Shown in pieces: positions 53,404 through 63,094 of a stretch of 64,000 nucleotides of DNA; within the stretch, counting starts at the first letter, position 1; each line of letters starts with the position of its first letter. The stretch lies in assembly GCF_947496985.1 (NCBI RefSeq), contig NZ_CANMEZ010000002.1:372001-436000 (forward strand). Direction: 5' to 3'. The notes beneath the pieces were generated by a model. It saw only the letters and a program-made list of their open reading frames with translations, searched no databases and had not been told where the DNA came from. This DNA comes from an uncultured Kordia sp. Lineage in GTDB: Bacteria; Bacteroidota; Bacteroidia; Flavobacteriales; Flavobacteriaceae. The position numbers and the translations under genes are program-made.

Positions 53404-53625
53404 TTAAATTCTATCGTTTTCTTCCATTGGACAAAGAACTGATCCACCTCCACTACAATCTGCTGTACAATTTGCTCTAGTACAATTTAATGCTGTTTGA
53501 AAAGGTGAACATCCATCAGAACATCCTGCTGTAAATCCTAGTGCTCCACCATTAATAGCGTCGATATTTAAGTTAGAAATTGAGTTTTTGTTTAATGCGA
53601 GTCCTTTTATTGCTTTTTTCTTCAT
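53404..53625 (-). CDS. Lanthipeptide-like RiPP precursor, array member 2
   Basis: The 73-residue product has leader MKKKAIKGLALNKNSISNL and Gly-Gly at 26-27. The core carries six Cys in the same positions: AGCSDGCSPFQTALNC, TRANCTADC and VLC. The tail is acidic (PMEENDRI). The leader differs from member 3 by few residues. No terminator is seen between members 2 and 3, so they are probably one transcript with member 1. Confidence 0.78.
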   Translation of the reverse strand: MKKKAIKGLALNKNSISNLNIDAINGGALGFTAGCSDGCSPFQTALNCTRANCTADCSGGGSVLCPMEENDRI

Positions 53626-53658
53626 GATTTAAAGTTTTATGGTTTTATTAGATTATGT

Positions 53659-53877
53659 TTAAATTTTATCGTTTTGTTGGTTATACGGACAAAGAATTGA
53701 TCCACCTCCACTACAATCATCTGTACAATTTGCTCGTGTACAATTAAGTGCTGTTTGAAAAGGCGAACATCCATCAGAACATCCGGCAGAAAATCCTCCA
53801 CCGTTAATTAGGTCACTGTTTAAATTAGAAATTGATTTTTTGTTTAATTTGAGTCCTTGTAATGCTTTTTTCTTCAT
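53659..53877 (-). CDS. Lanthipeptide-like RiPP precursor, array member 1
   Basis: The 72-residue product has leader MKKKALQGLKLNKKSISNL and Gly-Gly at 26-27. The core has six Cys as in members 2 and 3 (AGCSDGCSPFQTALNC, TRANCTDDC, ILC) with a polar tail YNQQNDKI. First gene of the minus-strand array, so its upstream region (about 53880-53960) should hold the promoter. The repeated FQTALNCTRANC block shows recent duplication under conservation. Confidence 0.78.
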   Translation of the reverse strand: MKKKALQGLKLNKKSISNLNSDLINGGGFSAGCSDGCSPFQTALNCTRANCTDDCSGGGSILCPYNQQNDKI

Positions 53878-54070
53878 GATTTAAGTTTTTATTGATTTAA
53901 AATTATATATGTCTATTTCGTTTCGACAATGCTAAACTACTCATGATCAGTAAGCTAAAAAAATTAAGTCTCTTGATATTTATAAATATCAACATGTTAT
54001 TTATGAATTCGTTATGCGTATTTTTAGTGAAAGAAAAAATCACAAAAAGAAAGTTTAGTATCTTTACAAA

Positions 54071-54802
54071 ATGACCGTAGCAGACAAAAAATTAGCTTCT
54101 AAAATATACTTGTATTTAGCAGCATTATTCATTACTTCCTTAGTTGTTTCTAATTTAATATTTCAGAAATTTTTCTATTGGTATCCGTTTGACATTAAAG
54201 TTTTTGGAGAAAATCTTTTTGAAATTTCTGTTGGACTTTTACCCTATCCACTTACTTTTTTAATCACAGACGCCATTTCTGAGATTTATGGAAAAAAGAA
54301 AGCCAATCAAGTCGTAATTGCAGGTATTTTCGCTTCTCTTTTCTCACTGGGAATTATTTATATTTCAAAAAGTGTTCCTGCAACTTCATGGTCACATGTA
54401 GATGACGGAACATTTACGCATGTATTTGGAAATGCGCCTTTAGCAGTTATAGCTTCAATGCTAGCCTATCTTTTTGCACAATTCATAGACATTCAACTAT
54501 ATCATTTTTGGAAAAAATTAACTAAAGGAAAACATTTATGGCTGCGTAACAATTTTTCCACATTCGCATCTCAATTTGTAGATACAGTATCAGTAATTAC
54601 GCTACTATGTTTTTTCGAAATTATTCCGTGGGATAAATATGTTGGTTTAATTGCTGCTGGTGTTATTTTTAAAATTCTTGTTGCTTTTATTGATACTCCG
54701 TTTTTATATTTAATAGTTTATGTATTTAGAAAGCGTTTTGGCTTGAAAATTGGAGAAGAGATAGACTTAGACGAATATCCCGAAAATTTATCATCTTCTT
54801 AA
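54071..54802 (+). CDS. YhhQ/QueT-type queuosine precursor transporter
   Basis: The 243-residue product has about six membrane helices and the family marks LLPYPLTFLITDAISEIYGKK (in two parts: LLPYPLTFLITDAIS and EIYGKK), the QFVDT motif in FASQFVDTVSVI, and LYHFWKKLTKGKHLWLRNN. YhhQ-family proteins import queuosine precursors (preQ0/preQ1) for tRNA modification. It is followed 10 bp later by the AsmA-like gene frame. No riboswitch was recognised upstream. Confidence 0.87.
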   Translation: MTVADKKLASKIYLYLAALFITSLVVSNLIFQKFFYWYPFDIKVFGENLFEISVGLLPYPLTFLITDAISEIYGKKKANQVVIAGIFASLFSLGIIYISKSVPATSWSHVDDGTFTHVFGNAPLAVIASMLAYLFAQFIDIQLYHFWKKLTKGKHLWLRNNFSTFASQFVDTVSVITLLCFFEIIPWDKYVGLIAAGVIFKILVAFIDTPFLYLIVYVFRKRFGLKIGEEIDLDEYPENLSSS

Positions 54803-54845
54803 CAGTGATTTTTTGAAATTTCACGTTATTGAACAATCCAAAAAA

Positions 54846-57512
54846 ATGGAACTCATGAAAGTGAAAAAAGTATTAAAAATAACTGGAATAACACTATTAG
54901 TTTTAATTATTGCGTTAATAACAGCTCCTTATTTATTTAAGGATAAAATTATTGCAATGGTAAAAGAAACCATCAATGAAAATGTAAATGCACAAGTTGA
55001 TTTTGCAGATGCAGATGTGAGTTTCTTCCGAAACTTTCCGAAAGCTTCCATTGTATTAGAAGATATTTCTGTGATCAACAACGCTCCTTTTGAAAATGAC
55101 ACGCTATTTTATGGAAAAGAAGTTGCAGTAACAACAGCTATTGGCGAACTTTTTAAAGGTCCAAACGAAGCCATTCAGGTATATAGTTTTACTATTGATG
55201 ATGCAAAATTGAATATTCTTGTTGATGAAAATGGAAATGCTAATTATGACATTGCAAAACCAAATGAAACTATAGAAACTACTGGGAATGTTTCAGAAAC
55301 TTCTGATTTTAAATTCAAAATAGATAATTATCACATTCTCAATACAGACATTCAATATCATGATGCGAAAAGCAATACAAAGCTACTTATCAACAACTTA
55401 CAACATGAAGGTTATGGCGATTTTTCATTGGAAAATTCTGAGTTAAACACCACAACTGATGCGCAAATTTCCTTTGGAATTGATGACATGAATTATATAG
55501 AGCAACAACAAATTGCTTTGGAAGCATTGATTGGAATGGATTTGACGAATGGAAAATATACATTTCTTGAAAACAAGGCATTAATCAATCAGTTGCCATT
55601 AAAGTTTGATGGTTTTGTGAAAATAAATCCTGATTCACAAGAAGTTGACTTAACTCTGCAAACACCTTCATCTGACTTTAAAAACTTTTTAGGTGTTATT
55701 CCGAAAGCATATGCTAAAAACATATCAGGTGTAGAAACTTCTGGAAATTTTGAAGTTTCGGGAGAAATCAAAGGATTGGTGACTGAAACTACCATTCCAA
55801 AAATTGATATCAAAGTAGTTTCAAACAATGCATCTTTCAAATATCCTGATTTACCAAAAAGTGTTCAAAACATTAATATAGATGCACAATTAAAAAATAC
55901 AACAGGAAAAACAGAAGATACCTTTTTCAAAATTGGCAACTTAGCGTTTAAAATTGATGAAGATTCATTTCGTGGAAACGGAACAATTTCACAATTAACT
56001 ACAAACCCAAAAGTAAACGCCACTATTATTGGAAAACTGAATTTAGGAAATATTACAAAAGCGTATCCTATTGAATTAAATAAAGAATTAAGTGGAATTT
56101 TAGATGCTAATTTGACGACAAATTTTGATATGAATTCTATTCAGAAAGAACAATATGAACGCATCAAAAACAATGGACGTATAACTGTTTCCGACTTCTT
56201 GTTTTCATCTAAAGATGTGGTAAATCCGTTAGCAATTTCTGAAGCAAAAATAGATTTTATCCCAGGAAAAATTTCTTTAAAAAAGTTTGATGCAACCAGT
56301 GGTAAAAGTGATTTTAACGCAACTGGAACGATTGAAAACTTAGTTGGTTTTCTATTTAAAGAAGATAAATTAAAAGGAAACTTCAACGTAAACTCAGACA
56401 ATTTCTATGTAAGTGATTTTATGGTCGCTAGCGAAGAAGGAAGTGAAAATAAAAACACGGAAGTAACGGAAGGTGAAGCATTGAAAATTCCTGCATTTTT
56501 AGATTGTAATATTTATGTAAATTCAAATAAGGTATATTACGATAATATTACTCTGAATGAAGTAAAAGGAAATTTAGCACTAGTAGATGGAGAAGCTATT
56601 TTAAAAGATGTCAGTTCTGAAGTTTTTGATGGGAAAATTAAAATGTCGGGCTTGGTTTCTACCAAAACAGACATTCCAACATTTGCCATGGATGTAAACA
56701 TGGATGAGTTTGATATTTCTAAATCATTTAATGGATTAGAGTTGCTTCAAACTATTGCACCAGTCGCAAAAGCACTGAATGGTAAACTCAATACAATTAT
56801 TTCTTTAAAAGGTGATTTAACCCAAAGTTATACCCCAAATTTGACATCAATTTCTGGAAACGCTTTCGCGGAATTAATCACAACTACATTAAAATCTCAA
56901 AACATTGATTTCTTCAATACAATTAATGATAAGCTAACCTTTATTGATCTGAATAAAGTTAATATTGACGATATTAAAGCAAAATTATCTTTTGATGACG
57001 GGAAAGTAAGTGTAAAACCATTTTCGTTTAACTATAAAGATATTGACATTACGATTTCAGGAAGTCACGGTTTTGATCAATCGTTAAATTACGATGCTAC
57101 ATTTAATATTCCGGCTTCTTATTTAGGATCGGAAGTCACAAAATTACTATCTGAAGTTAAATCTGATGAAGCAAAAAACATTAAAGTTCCTGTCTCCACA
57201 AAAATTACTGGAAACTTCACAAGTCCTAATTTCACAACAGATTTAGCGAGTGCAACCACAGATTTAGTTACAAAATTAGTTAAATTAAAAGCACAAGAAG
57301 CCATAGGAAATATCAAAATTGGAAATGGTACAGCAGGTGATATTTTAGGTGGTTTAATTAAAGGGAATAATACTAAAAAAGATTCTACAGTAACAACACC
57401 AGATTCTCCATTGGATAATATCAAAAGTGGACTAGGAAGTTTGTTAGGAAATCGCAACAAAAAGGAAAAGGCTAAAAAAGAACAAGAAAAGAAGAAAGAC
57501 TCTGTTAATTAA
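54846..57512 (+). CDS. AsmA-family outer-membrane biogenesis-like protein
   Basis: ATG 54846 (MELMKVKKVLKITG) or 54855 is preferred over a TTG at 54813. The 888-residue product has an N-terminal membrane helix (ITLLVLIIALITAPYLF) followed by a long repetitive beta-strand region with typical AsmA segments: ADADVSFFRNFPKASIVLEDI near the start (in parts: ADADVSFFRNFPKAS and IVLEDISV), and the C-terminal AsmA_2-like part. The end is Lys-rich. AsmA-type proteins are bridge-like lipid carriers between inner and outer membrane; the role of this member is inferred from family. Confidence 0.85.
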   Translation: MELMKVKKVLKITGITLLVLIIALITAPYLFKDKIIAMVKETINENVNAQVDFADADVSFFRNFPKASIVLEDISVINNAPFENDTLFYGKEVAVTTAIGELFKGPNEAIQVYSFTIDDAKLNILVDENGNANYDIAKPNETIETTGNVSETSDFKFKIDNYHILNTDIQYHDAKSNTKLLINNLQHEGYGDFSLENSELNTTTDAQISFGIDDMNYIEQQQIALEALIGMDLTNGKYTFLENKALINQLPLKFDGFVKINPDSQEVDLTLQTPSSDFKNFLGVIPKAYAKNISGVETSGNFEVSGEIKGLVTETTIPKIDIKVVSNNASFKYPDLPKSVQNINIDAQLKNTTGKTEDTFFKIGNLAFKIDEDSFRGNGTISQLTTNPKVNATIIGKLNLGNITKAYPIELNKELSGILDANLTTNFDMNSIQKEQYERIKNNGRITVSDFLFSSKDVVNPLAISEAKIDFIPGKISLKKFDATSGKSDFNATGTIENLVGFLFKEDKLKGNFNVNSDNFYVSDFMVASEEGSENKNTEVTEGEALKIPAFLDCNIYVNSNKVYYDNITLNEVKGNLALVDGEAILKDVSSEVFDGKIKMSGLVSTKTDIPTFAMDVNMDEFDISKSFNGLELLQTIAPVAKALNGKLNTIISLKGDLTQSYTPNLTSISGNAFAELITTTLKSQNIDFFNTINDKLTFIDLNKVNIDDIKAKLSFDDGKVSVKPFSFNYKDIDITISGSHGFDQSLNYDATFNIPASYLGSEVTKLLSEVKSDEAKNIKVPVSTKITGNFTSPNFTTDLASATTDLVTKLVKLKAQEAIGNIKIGNGTAGDILGGLIKGNNTKKDSTVTTPDSPLDNIKSGLGSLLGNRNKKEKAKKEQEKKKDSVN

Positions 57513-57646
57513 TTAGTATAACAACACCTTATTTGTTGAGCTGCCTATTCATGATGAACGAATGTGAAATTATTTTTCAATCATTCAATTCTTTAATTTT
57601 TCAATCACTTGTGTAATGATTCCGAAAAACTTCCTACCAATACATC

Positions 57647-58267
57647 ATGGAATTTTTATGGTACTTTATTATTGGTGTTTTTGTTACGTTTTTAGGTGCA
57701 ATTCCGTTAGGAACGGTTAACATTTCGGTGATTAACACAACTTTACGTGTAGATGCACGGAATGCAATGAAGATTGCACTTACTGCTGGAATTGCCGAAA
57801 TTATCATTTCATTTTATGCTTTACATTGTAGCATGGTGGTTTCGTCATTTATAGATATGAATCAATGGATTCAGATTGCAATTGCCATTATACTATTTTT
57901 AATTGGTGGAATTTTATTCTTCAAAAAGAAAAAAGAAACGCAGGAGAAAAAATTTAAAATGTCCAGATACATTACAGGACTATTCCTTGGTTTGTTAAAT
58001 CCGCCAGTATTAGTGTATTGGTTATTTATGATTACTTATTTAAATAAAAATGCTTTCCAGTTAAACATGAACACATCCTTAACTATTCTGTTTGTGTTCT
58101 TTTCAGGTGTGTATTTAGGAAAATTATTGACGCTTTACGGTTACAGTAAATTTAGTATACTTATCAAAAATAAAGTGCAAAATATTGCCACCATGATCAA
58201 CAAAGTAATTGGTATCTTGTTATTTGTAATTGGAAGCATTCAAATTTTAAAGTATATGTTTAGTTAA
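57647..58267 (+). CDS. LysE-family exporter
   Basis: The 206-residue product has about six membrane helices and the LysE/RhtB features GAIPLGTVNISVINTTL near the N terminus and GLFLGLLNPPVLVYWLFM in the middle (Asn-Pro pair). The family exports amino acids or related small molecules. The substrate cannot be read from sequence. Single gene, 134 bp after the AsmA gene. Confidence 0.85.
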   Translation: MEFLWYFIIGVFVTFLGAIPLGTVNISVINTTLRVDARNAMKIALTAGIAEIIISFYALHCSMVVSSFIDMNQWIQIAIAIILFLIGGILFFKKKKETQEKKFKMSRYITGLFLGLLNPPVLVYWLFMITYLNKNAFQLNMNTSLTILFVFFSGVYLGKLLTLYGYSKFSILIKNKVQNIATMINKVIGILLFVIGSIQILKYMFS

Positions 58268-58340
58268 TATAGTATTGAGTAAAAGATACTTTCCATAAAA
58301 AGAAATCAATAATTACGTATTAACAAATGTTCAAATTCAC

Positions 58341-59135
58341 TTACTGAATCCCTAAACTCACTACTAAACCTTCATTTCCACGCACATTGAAAACAGTGTT
58401 GTCTTCAAAAATTAAGTATTGTCCTTTGATTCCTTTTAACGTTCCAGTATAATTTGGCGTTTTACTAAGATTCAAGCTTTTTACTTTTTCAGGATACGAA
58501 AGTACAGGAAAATCAAGTTCTACCACTTCCCTATTGCTTAAATAGTATGATTTTGCTTCTTCAGGAATAAACTGTTGCAACTCTTCTTTCTTCGCTAATA
58601 AATCAGCATCTTCATTTAAGTTTTGAAGCATTTTTCGCCAATTTGTTTTATCAGACACAAATGATTTTAACGCAACTTCCGTAATTCCTGCTAAATATCT
58701 GTTTGGAACTTCCACAACTTCTACTGCTTTTACAGCGCCTTGGTCTATCCAACGTGTAGGTACTTGTCCTTTACGCGTAACACCAACTTTTACTTCACTT
58801 GATAATGCCAAATACACAATATGTGGTTGCAATTGTACTTTTTTTTCGTATTCCAAATTGCGATCTTCAATCCCTAAATGTGCCGTGCTTAGTTCTGGAC
58901 GCATAATCCAATCACCAGCTGTTGGAATTTCAAAAAAACAGCTTTTACAAAATCCTTGACGGTAAATTTGTTTGTCCAAATGACAATTCAAACATTCAAA
59001 CTTCTCAAAATTTAAGGTGAGTGTTTTATTCAGTAATTGGTTCATATTCAAGAAATCATCTTCAAAATTTAGGTAATATTGAATAGGTTTTCCGAACTCT
59101 GTTTGCATTTTTGTTAAAACACCTTGATACATCAT
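58341..59135 (-). CDS. DUF2797 protein with zinc-finger-like Cys motif
   Basis: The 264-residue product has a Cys pair motif CLNCHLDKQIYRQGFCKSC near residues 48-66, likely a zinc site, followed by HIVYLALSSEVKVGVTRK, which resembles a GIY-YIG-like nuclease fold. DUF2797 proteins are common in Bacteroidota and some Actinobacteria and have no assigned function. Convergent with the LysE gene, divergent from the GH3 gene. Confidence 0.82.
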   Translation of the reverse strand: MMYQGVLTKMQTEFGKPIQYYLNFEDDFLNMNQLLNKTLTLNFEKFECLNCHLDKQIYRQGFCKSCFFEIPTAGDWIMRPELSTAHLGIEDRNLEYEKKVQLQPHIVYLALSSEVKVGVTRKGQVPTRWIDQGAVKAVEVVEVPNRYLAGITEVALKSFVSDKTNWRKMLQNLNEDADLLAKKEELQQFIPEEAKSYYLSNREVVELDFPVLSYPEKVKSLNLSKTPNYTGTLKGIKGQYLIFEDNTVFNVRGNEGLVVSLGIQ

Positions 59136-59265
59136 TAAAGATTTTTGCTATTTTTATTCACTTAAAGTATGATTGCTTTAAAAGCGGATCGTTGACGAAA
59201 GTAAAAAACTTTTTGCGAGCAACCATATTTTATCAACTAAAAAACAACCGAATAACTCAGATATA

Positions 59266-60786
59266 ATGCCGATACCATTAGTAAATTCTATCGCTTCTTG
59301 GTTTTTAAAAAAACGCATCTCGCAAATAGCGTTTTTTTTGAATAACCCGAATGAAGTACAGTTAGAGCTATTAATGTCTTTAATTTCTACGGCTAAAAAT
59401 ACTGAAATTGGAAAACAATACGATTTTTCAACAATTACAAATTACAAAACATTTACCGAGCGGATTCCTGTGACTTCATATGAGGAAATTCAACCAATGA
59501 TTGAACGTTCGCGTAGAGGTGAAAGTAATATTTTTTGGCCAAAACCAATTCGGTGGTTTGCCAAATCGAGCGGAACTACAAATGCTAAAAGTAAATTTAT
59601 TCCCGTAAGTGATGATTCTTTAGAATTGTGTCATTATGCAGCCAGCAAAGATTTGCTGTGTATGTATTTAAACAATAATGAAGGTTCGCAATTATTTAAT
59701 GGAAAAAGTTTACGCTTGGGTGGAAGTAAAGAACTGTATGAACAAAATGGAACTTTCTTTGGTGATTTATCGGCTATTTTGATTGATAATTTACCGCTTT
59801 GGGCGGAATTTAGTAGTACTCCAAGCAACAAAGTTTCCCTAATGGGCGATTGGGAAGTGAAAATTGATGCTATTATTGCCGAAACCTTAAAAGAGAATGT
59901 GACAAGTTTGGCTGGCGTTCCTTCTTGGATGCTGGTTTTATTGAACGAAGTAATTGTACAAACGAAAAAAGAACACTTATTTGAAGTTTGGGAAAACTTA
60001 GAAGTATATTTTCACGGCGGCGTAAGTTTTGTTCCGTATGAAGAACAGTATCGTAATTTATTACCAAAACCAGATTTTAAATATTACGAAATTTACAATG
60101 CTTCCGAAGGTTTCTTTGCGATTCAAGATCGAAACAACTCGGACGAACTTCTATTAATGCTAGATTATGGTATTTTTTACGAGTTCATTCCAATGGAGAC
60201 TTATCATACATTAGATCAAAAAATAATTCCATTATCTGATGTTGAAATTGGAAAAAATTATGCCGTAATTATTACTACAAATGCTGGTTTATGGCGTTAT
60301 AAAATTGGTGATACGATTAGATTTACTTCTATAAATCCATACCGAGTTAAAGTTACAGGGCGTACCAAACATCATATTAATGTATTTGGCGAAGAATTAA
60401 TTATTGAAAATGCTGAAGATGCATTAAAACGTGTTTGCATTGCTACAAAAGCTGAGATTGTAGAATATACAGCTGGTCCTATTTTTATGAAAAATAAAGA
60501 AAAAGGTGCGCACGAATGGATTATCGAATTTAAAAAGATGCCAGAAAATATTGATGAATTTGCTTTTCTGCTAGATGAAGCTTTACAGAATATAAATTCG
60601 GATTACGAAGCAAAACGCTTTAATAACTTAACGTTAAATAGTTTGAAATTACATGTAGCAAGAACACAATTATTTTACGATTGGTTAAAGAAGAATGATA
60701 AGCTTGGTGGGCAGCATAAAATCCCTAGATTATCTAATCAACGTATATATTTGGACGAATTACTTCAAATGAACACACTACAATAA
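59266..60786 (+). CDS. GH3 auxin-responsive-promoter-family protein
   Basis: The 506-residue product is an adenylate-forming enzyme of the GH3 type. Marks are FAKSSGTTNAKSKFIPVS (ATP-binding loop), YNASEGFFAIQD, LWRYKIGDTIRFTS and VTGRTKHHINVFGEEL. Plant GH3 enzymes join amino acids to acyl acids; the bacterial members' substrate is unknown. Length is usual for bacterial members. Confidence 0.9.
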   Translation: MPIPLVNSIASWFLKKRISQIAFFLNNPNEVQLELLMSLISTAKNTEIGKQYDFSTITNYKTFTERIPVTSYEEIQPMIERSRRGESNIFWPKPIRWFAKSSGTTNAKSKFIPVSDDSLELCHYAASKDLLCMYLNNNEGSQLFNGKSLRLGGSKELYEQNGTFFGDLSAILIDNLPLWAEFSSTPSNKVSLMGDWEVKIDAIIAETLKENVTSLAGVPSWMLVLLNEVIVQTKKEHLFEVWENLEVYFHGGVSFVPYEEQYRNLLPKPDFKYYEIYNASEGFFAIQDRNNSDELLLMLDYGIFYEFIPMETYHTLDQKIIPLSDVEIGKNYAVIITTNAGLWRYKIGDTIRFTSINPYRVKVTGRTKHHINVFGEELIIENAEDALKRVCIATKAEIVEYTAGPIFMKNKEKGAHEWIIEFKKMPENIDEFAFLLDEALQNINSDYEAKRFNNLTLNSLKLHVARTQLFYDWLKKNDKLGGQHKIPRLSNQRIYLDELLQMNTLQ

Positions 60787-60972
60787 CACTTTGTTTCTCA
60801 ACACTCTATCATTTACACAGGTAGAAATACCTGCTTTCTCCCATGCTTTTTTAACATTTTATACACCTTATCGGTTTTTCACGTCATTTATCTAAAAAAG
60901 TGTAAGGGTCTGATTTGCAGTTTTATCTTTACGTTATCAGATTATTAATAAAGTACAATACCAAATTTTAAA

Positions 60973-62607
60973 ATGAGAAAGTTTACACCTACAATGTTGC
61001 TTTTAGCTGCAACATTTACTGTAACTTCCGTAACTGCACAAGGGCCAGAGGCAGAAGCGTTAGAAAACAGTAATTCCTACACAGAAGCGATAAACGCAAA
61101 AGAATTCGAAAATAGAGCTATTAAAGCACTAGATCCTAATGGATACATGTACGAATTCAAAAATCTTAACATTAATACACCATATTCTGAGCATGCAACA
61201 GCATTTTTTAGAGATAAAGTAGTTGTATCTTCAGCTAAGAAAATTGGGGCATTTTTTACTAAGAAAGACAAAACAACAAACGAAGGTTTTCATAATTTAT
61301 ATTGTGGAGATTTAAACGGAAAAGGAGATATTAAGAATTTAGTAAATTTCTCAAGAGCAATCAACACTAGAGAAAATCATGAAGGTTCTGTAGCTTTATC
61401 TAGTTCACAAGATGTTGTTTTCTTCACAAGAAGCGTTGAAGAAAATGGACAACACAACTTAAAGATATTTAGAGCAGAAATGCTTGATTACGAATGGACA
61501 AACTTTGAAATGTTACCATTTAACCAAGCTGGATATGCAATTGAGAATCCTGTTTTATCTCCAGATGATAAGACAATTTATTTTTCTGCGAACATTCCTG
61601 GATCAAAAGGTGGATATGATTTATTTTCTGTAACTATCAACGAAGACGGAACATATGGAGCTCCTAAAAACTTAGGAAGTGAAATTAACACACACAAAGA
61701 CGAAAGATTCCCATATATCATGGGAGACAACAGCGCTTTATACTTTTCTTCTAACGGACATTATAACTTAGGAGGTTTAGATATCTTTGAAAGTAAAGTA
61801 ATCAATGGAAAATTCAATTTCCCTGTAAATATGGGTAGTTCTTTAAATAGTCCTGAAGATGATTTCGGATTCTTAATGGATCAGTCAAACTCTGGATTCT
61901 TTACTTCAAATAGAGCTGGTGGAAAAGGTGGAAATGACATTTACTACTTTAAAAGAGAAAAGACGTTACAATTATTACAAGGAACAATTGTTGATTATAA
62001 AACCAACATGGTATTACCAAATGCTACTGTAACTGTAATTGATGCTTATGGACGTATTGTTGACAAAATCCAAACAGACGATAAAGGAATTTTCACAACA
62101 AATGTAATTCCTTACAATTCTTATACTTTACACGCTTCTAAAGATGGTTTCATTCAAACTGATGAAGATTTTGAATCATTTAGAGGTGACGATTACACGC
62201 ATGAGTTAACAATTAAGTTACCACAAGCAAAAGCTGAAATCGTAGAAGTTGAAGAGAAGTTAATGATCAAAATTGAAAATATTTATTTCGATTATAACAA
62301 ATGGGTAATTAAAGCTGAATCAACATTGTCTTTAAACAAAGTTGTTGATGTATTAAACGAAAACCCAGGAATGGTTATTGAAATCAATGCACATACAGAT
62401 ACAAGAGGAAAAGCTGGATATAACTACAAGTTATCAAATAAAAGAGCTGCTTCTGCAAAAGCATATTTAATCAAAAATGGAATTAACGCTAGTCGTTTAG
62501 TTTCAAAAGGATACGGTGAAACACAACCAATCGAAAATTGTGGTGCTAACTGTTCAGAAACCCAGCATGAAACAAACCGTAGAATTGAGTTTGTTATTGT
62601 TGAGTAG
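60973..62607 (+). CDS. OmpA-family protein with PD40 repeats
   Basis: The 544-residue product has a signal peptide (about 1-23, ending VTAQ), a PD40/WD40-like propeller (about 60-335; LSPDDKTIYFSANIPGSKGG, SSNGHYNLGGLDIFES, FTSNRAGGKGGNDIYYF), a carboxypeptidase-regulatory-like beta domain (about 340-420), and a C-terminal OmpA domain (about 435-544; NAHTDTRGKAGYNYKLSNKR). The OmpA domain binds peptidoglycan. This layout is typical of Bacteroidota envelope proteins, several linked to type IX secretion (PorE-like). The specific role is not read. Confidence 0.9.
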   Translation: MRKFTPTMLLLAATFTVTSVTAQGPEAEALENSNSYTEAINAKEFENRAIKALDPNGYMYEFKNLNINTPYSEHATAFFRDKVVVSSAKKIGAFFTKKDKTTNEGFHNLYCGDLNGKGDIKNLVNFSRAINTRENHEGSVALSSSQDVVFFTRSVEENGQHNLKIFRAEMLDYEWTNFEMLPFNQAGYAIENPVLSPDDKTIYFSANIPGSKGGYDLFSVTINEDGTYGAPKNLGSEINTHKDERFPYIMGDNSALYFSSNGHYNLGGLDIFESKVINGKFNFPVNMGSSLNSPEDDFGFLMDQSNSGFFTSNRAGGKGGNDIYYFKREKTLQLLQGTIVDYKTNMVLPNATVTVIDAYGRIVDKIQTDDKGIFTTNVIPYNSYTLHASKDGFIQTDEDFESFRGDDYTHELTIKLPQAKAEIVEVEEKLMIKIENIYFDYNKWVIKAESTLSLNKVVDVLNENPGMVIEINAHTDTRGKAGYNYKLSNKRAASAKAYLIKNGINASRLVSKGYGETQPIENCGANCSETQHETNRRIEFVIVE

Positions 62608-62631
62608 TACTTAGTAATAAACTGATAGATA

Positions 62632-62664
62632 GAAAAGCGCTCGTGAAAACGGGCGCTTTTTTTA
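62632..62664 (+). terminator. Terminator after the OmpA-family gene
   Basis: AAAAGCGCTCG (62634-62643 region) pairs with CGGGCGCTTTT (62650-62660) with one G/T wobble, then TTTTT. Confidence 0.85.
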
Positions 62665-62773
62665 TGGTTAAATATATTTTAGTTTTTATTACCTACTTGT
62701 TTCTACAATCTATTTTCAATACATCTTAAAAACACACAACACGCTATTGAAAAACAGAGAAATCATTTTTTAT

Positions 62774-62952
62774 TCAATACATGATATGCATTAAGCCTTC
62801 TCGTACTTTGACATTCTTTCCTGAAATAAACAAAGCTTCTCTTATTTTAGGGCATCCAACTATAATATTTTAAATTACTTCACAAAAATATCATTCCACA
62901 TAGCACTATCTTTATAGTAAACCGTAAACCCTTTTAAATTATTTATTGTGAT
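62774..62952 (-). pseudogene. Decayed gene remnant
   Basis: On the minus strand two coding-like pieces follow each other in different frames: ITINNLKGFTVYYKDSAMWN and DIFVK to a stop near 62879, then NIIVGCPKIREALFISGKN and VKVREGLMHIMY to TGA at 62774-62776. They look like the end of one gene with a frameshift. No family recognised. The rest of 62665-63027 holds nothing else I can support. Confidence 0.4.
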
Positions 62953-63027
62953 TAGAAATCACTTCAACTTTACTATACATAATATTAGAAAGTTATACTT
63001 GATACTATAAAATACTTTTCTCATCAA

Positions 63028-63075
63028 AAATTAACAGCCAAAAACTACTAGCAAACTAGCAATCTTTGGCTGTCA
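63028..63075 (-). terminator. Terminator of the serine hydrolase gene
   Basis: Perfect 9-bp inverted repeat ACAGCCAAA (63034-63042) / TTTGGCTGT (63065-63073). On the minus strand it is followed by TTAATTTTTGA. Confidence 0.7.
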
Positions 63076-63094
63076 TATACAAACATTATTTTTA

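Noticed and set aside
52681-54070. Repeated 220-bp units in the precursor array as a CRISPR or mobile repeat.
   Set aside because: The repeats are coding duplications with intact frames and no short spaced repeat units; no cas or transposase genes are present.
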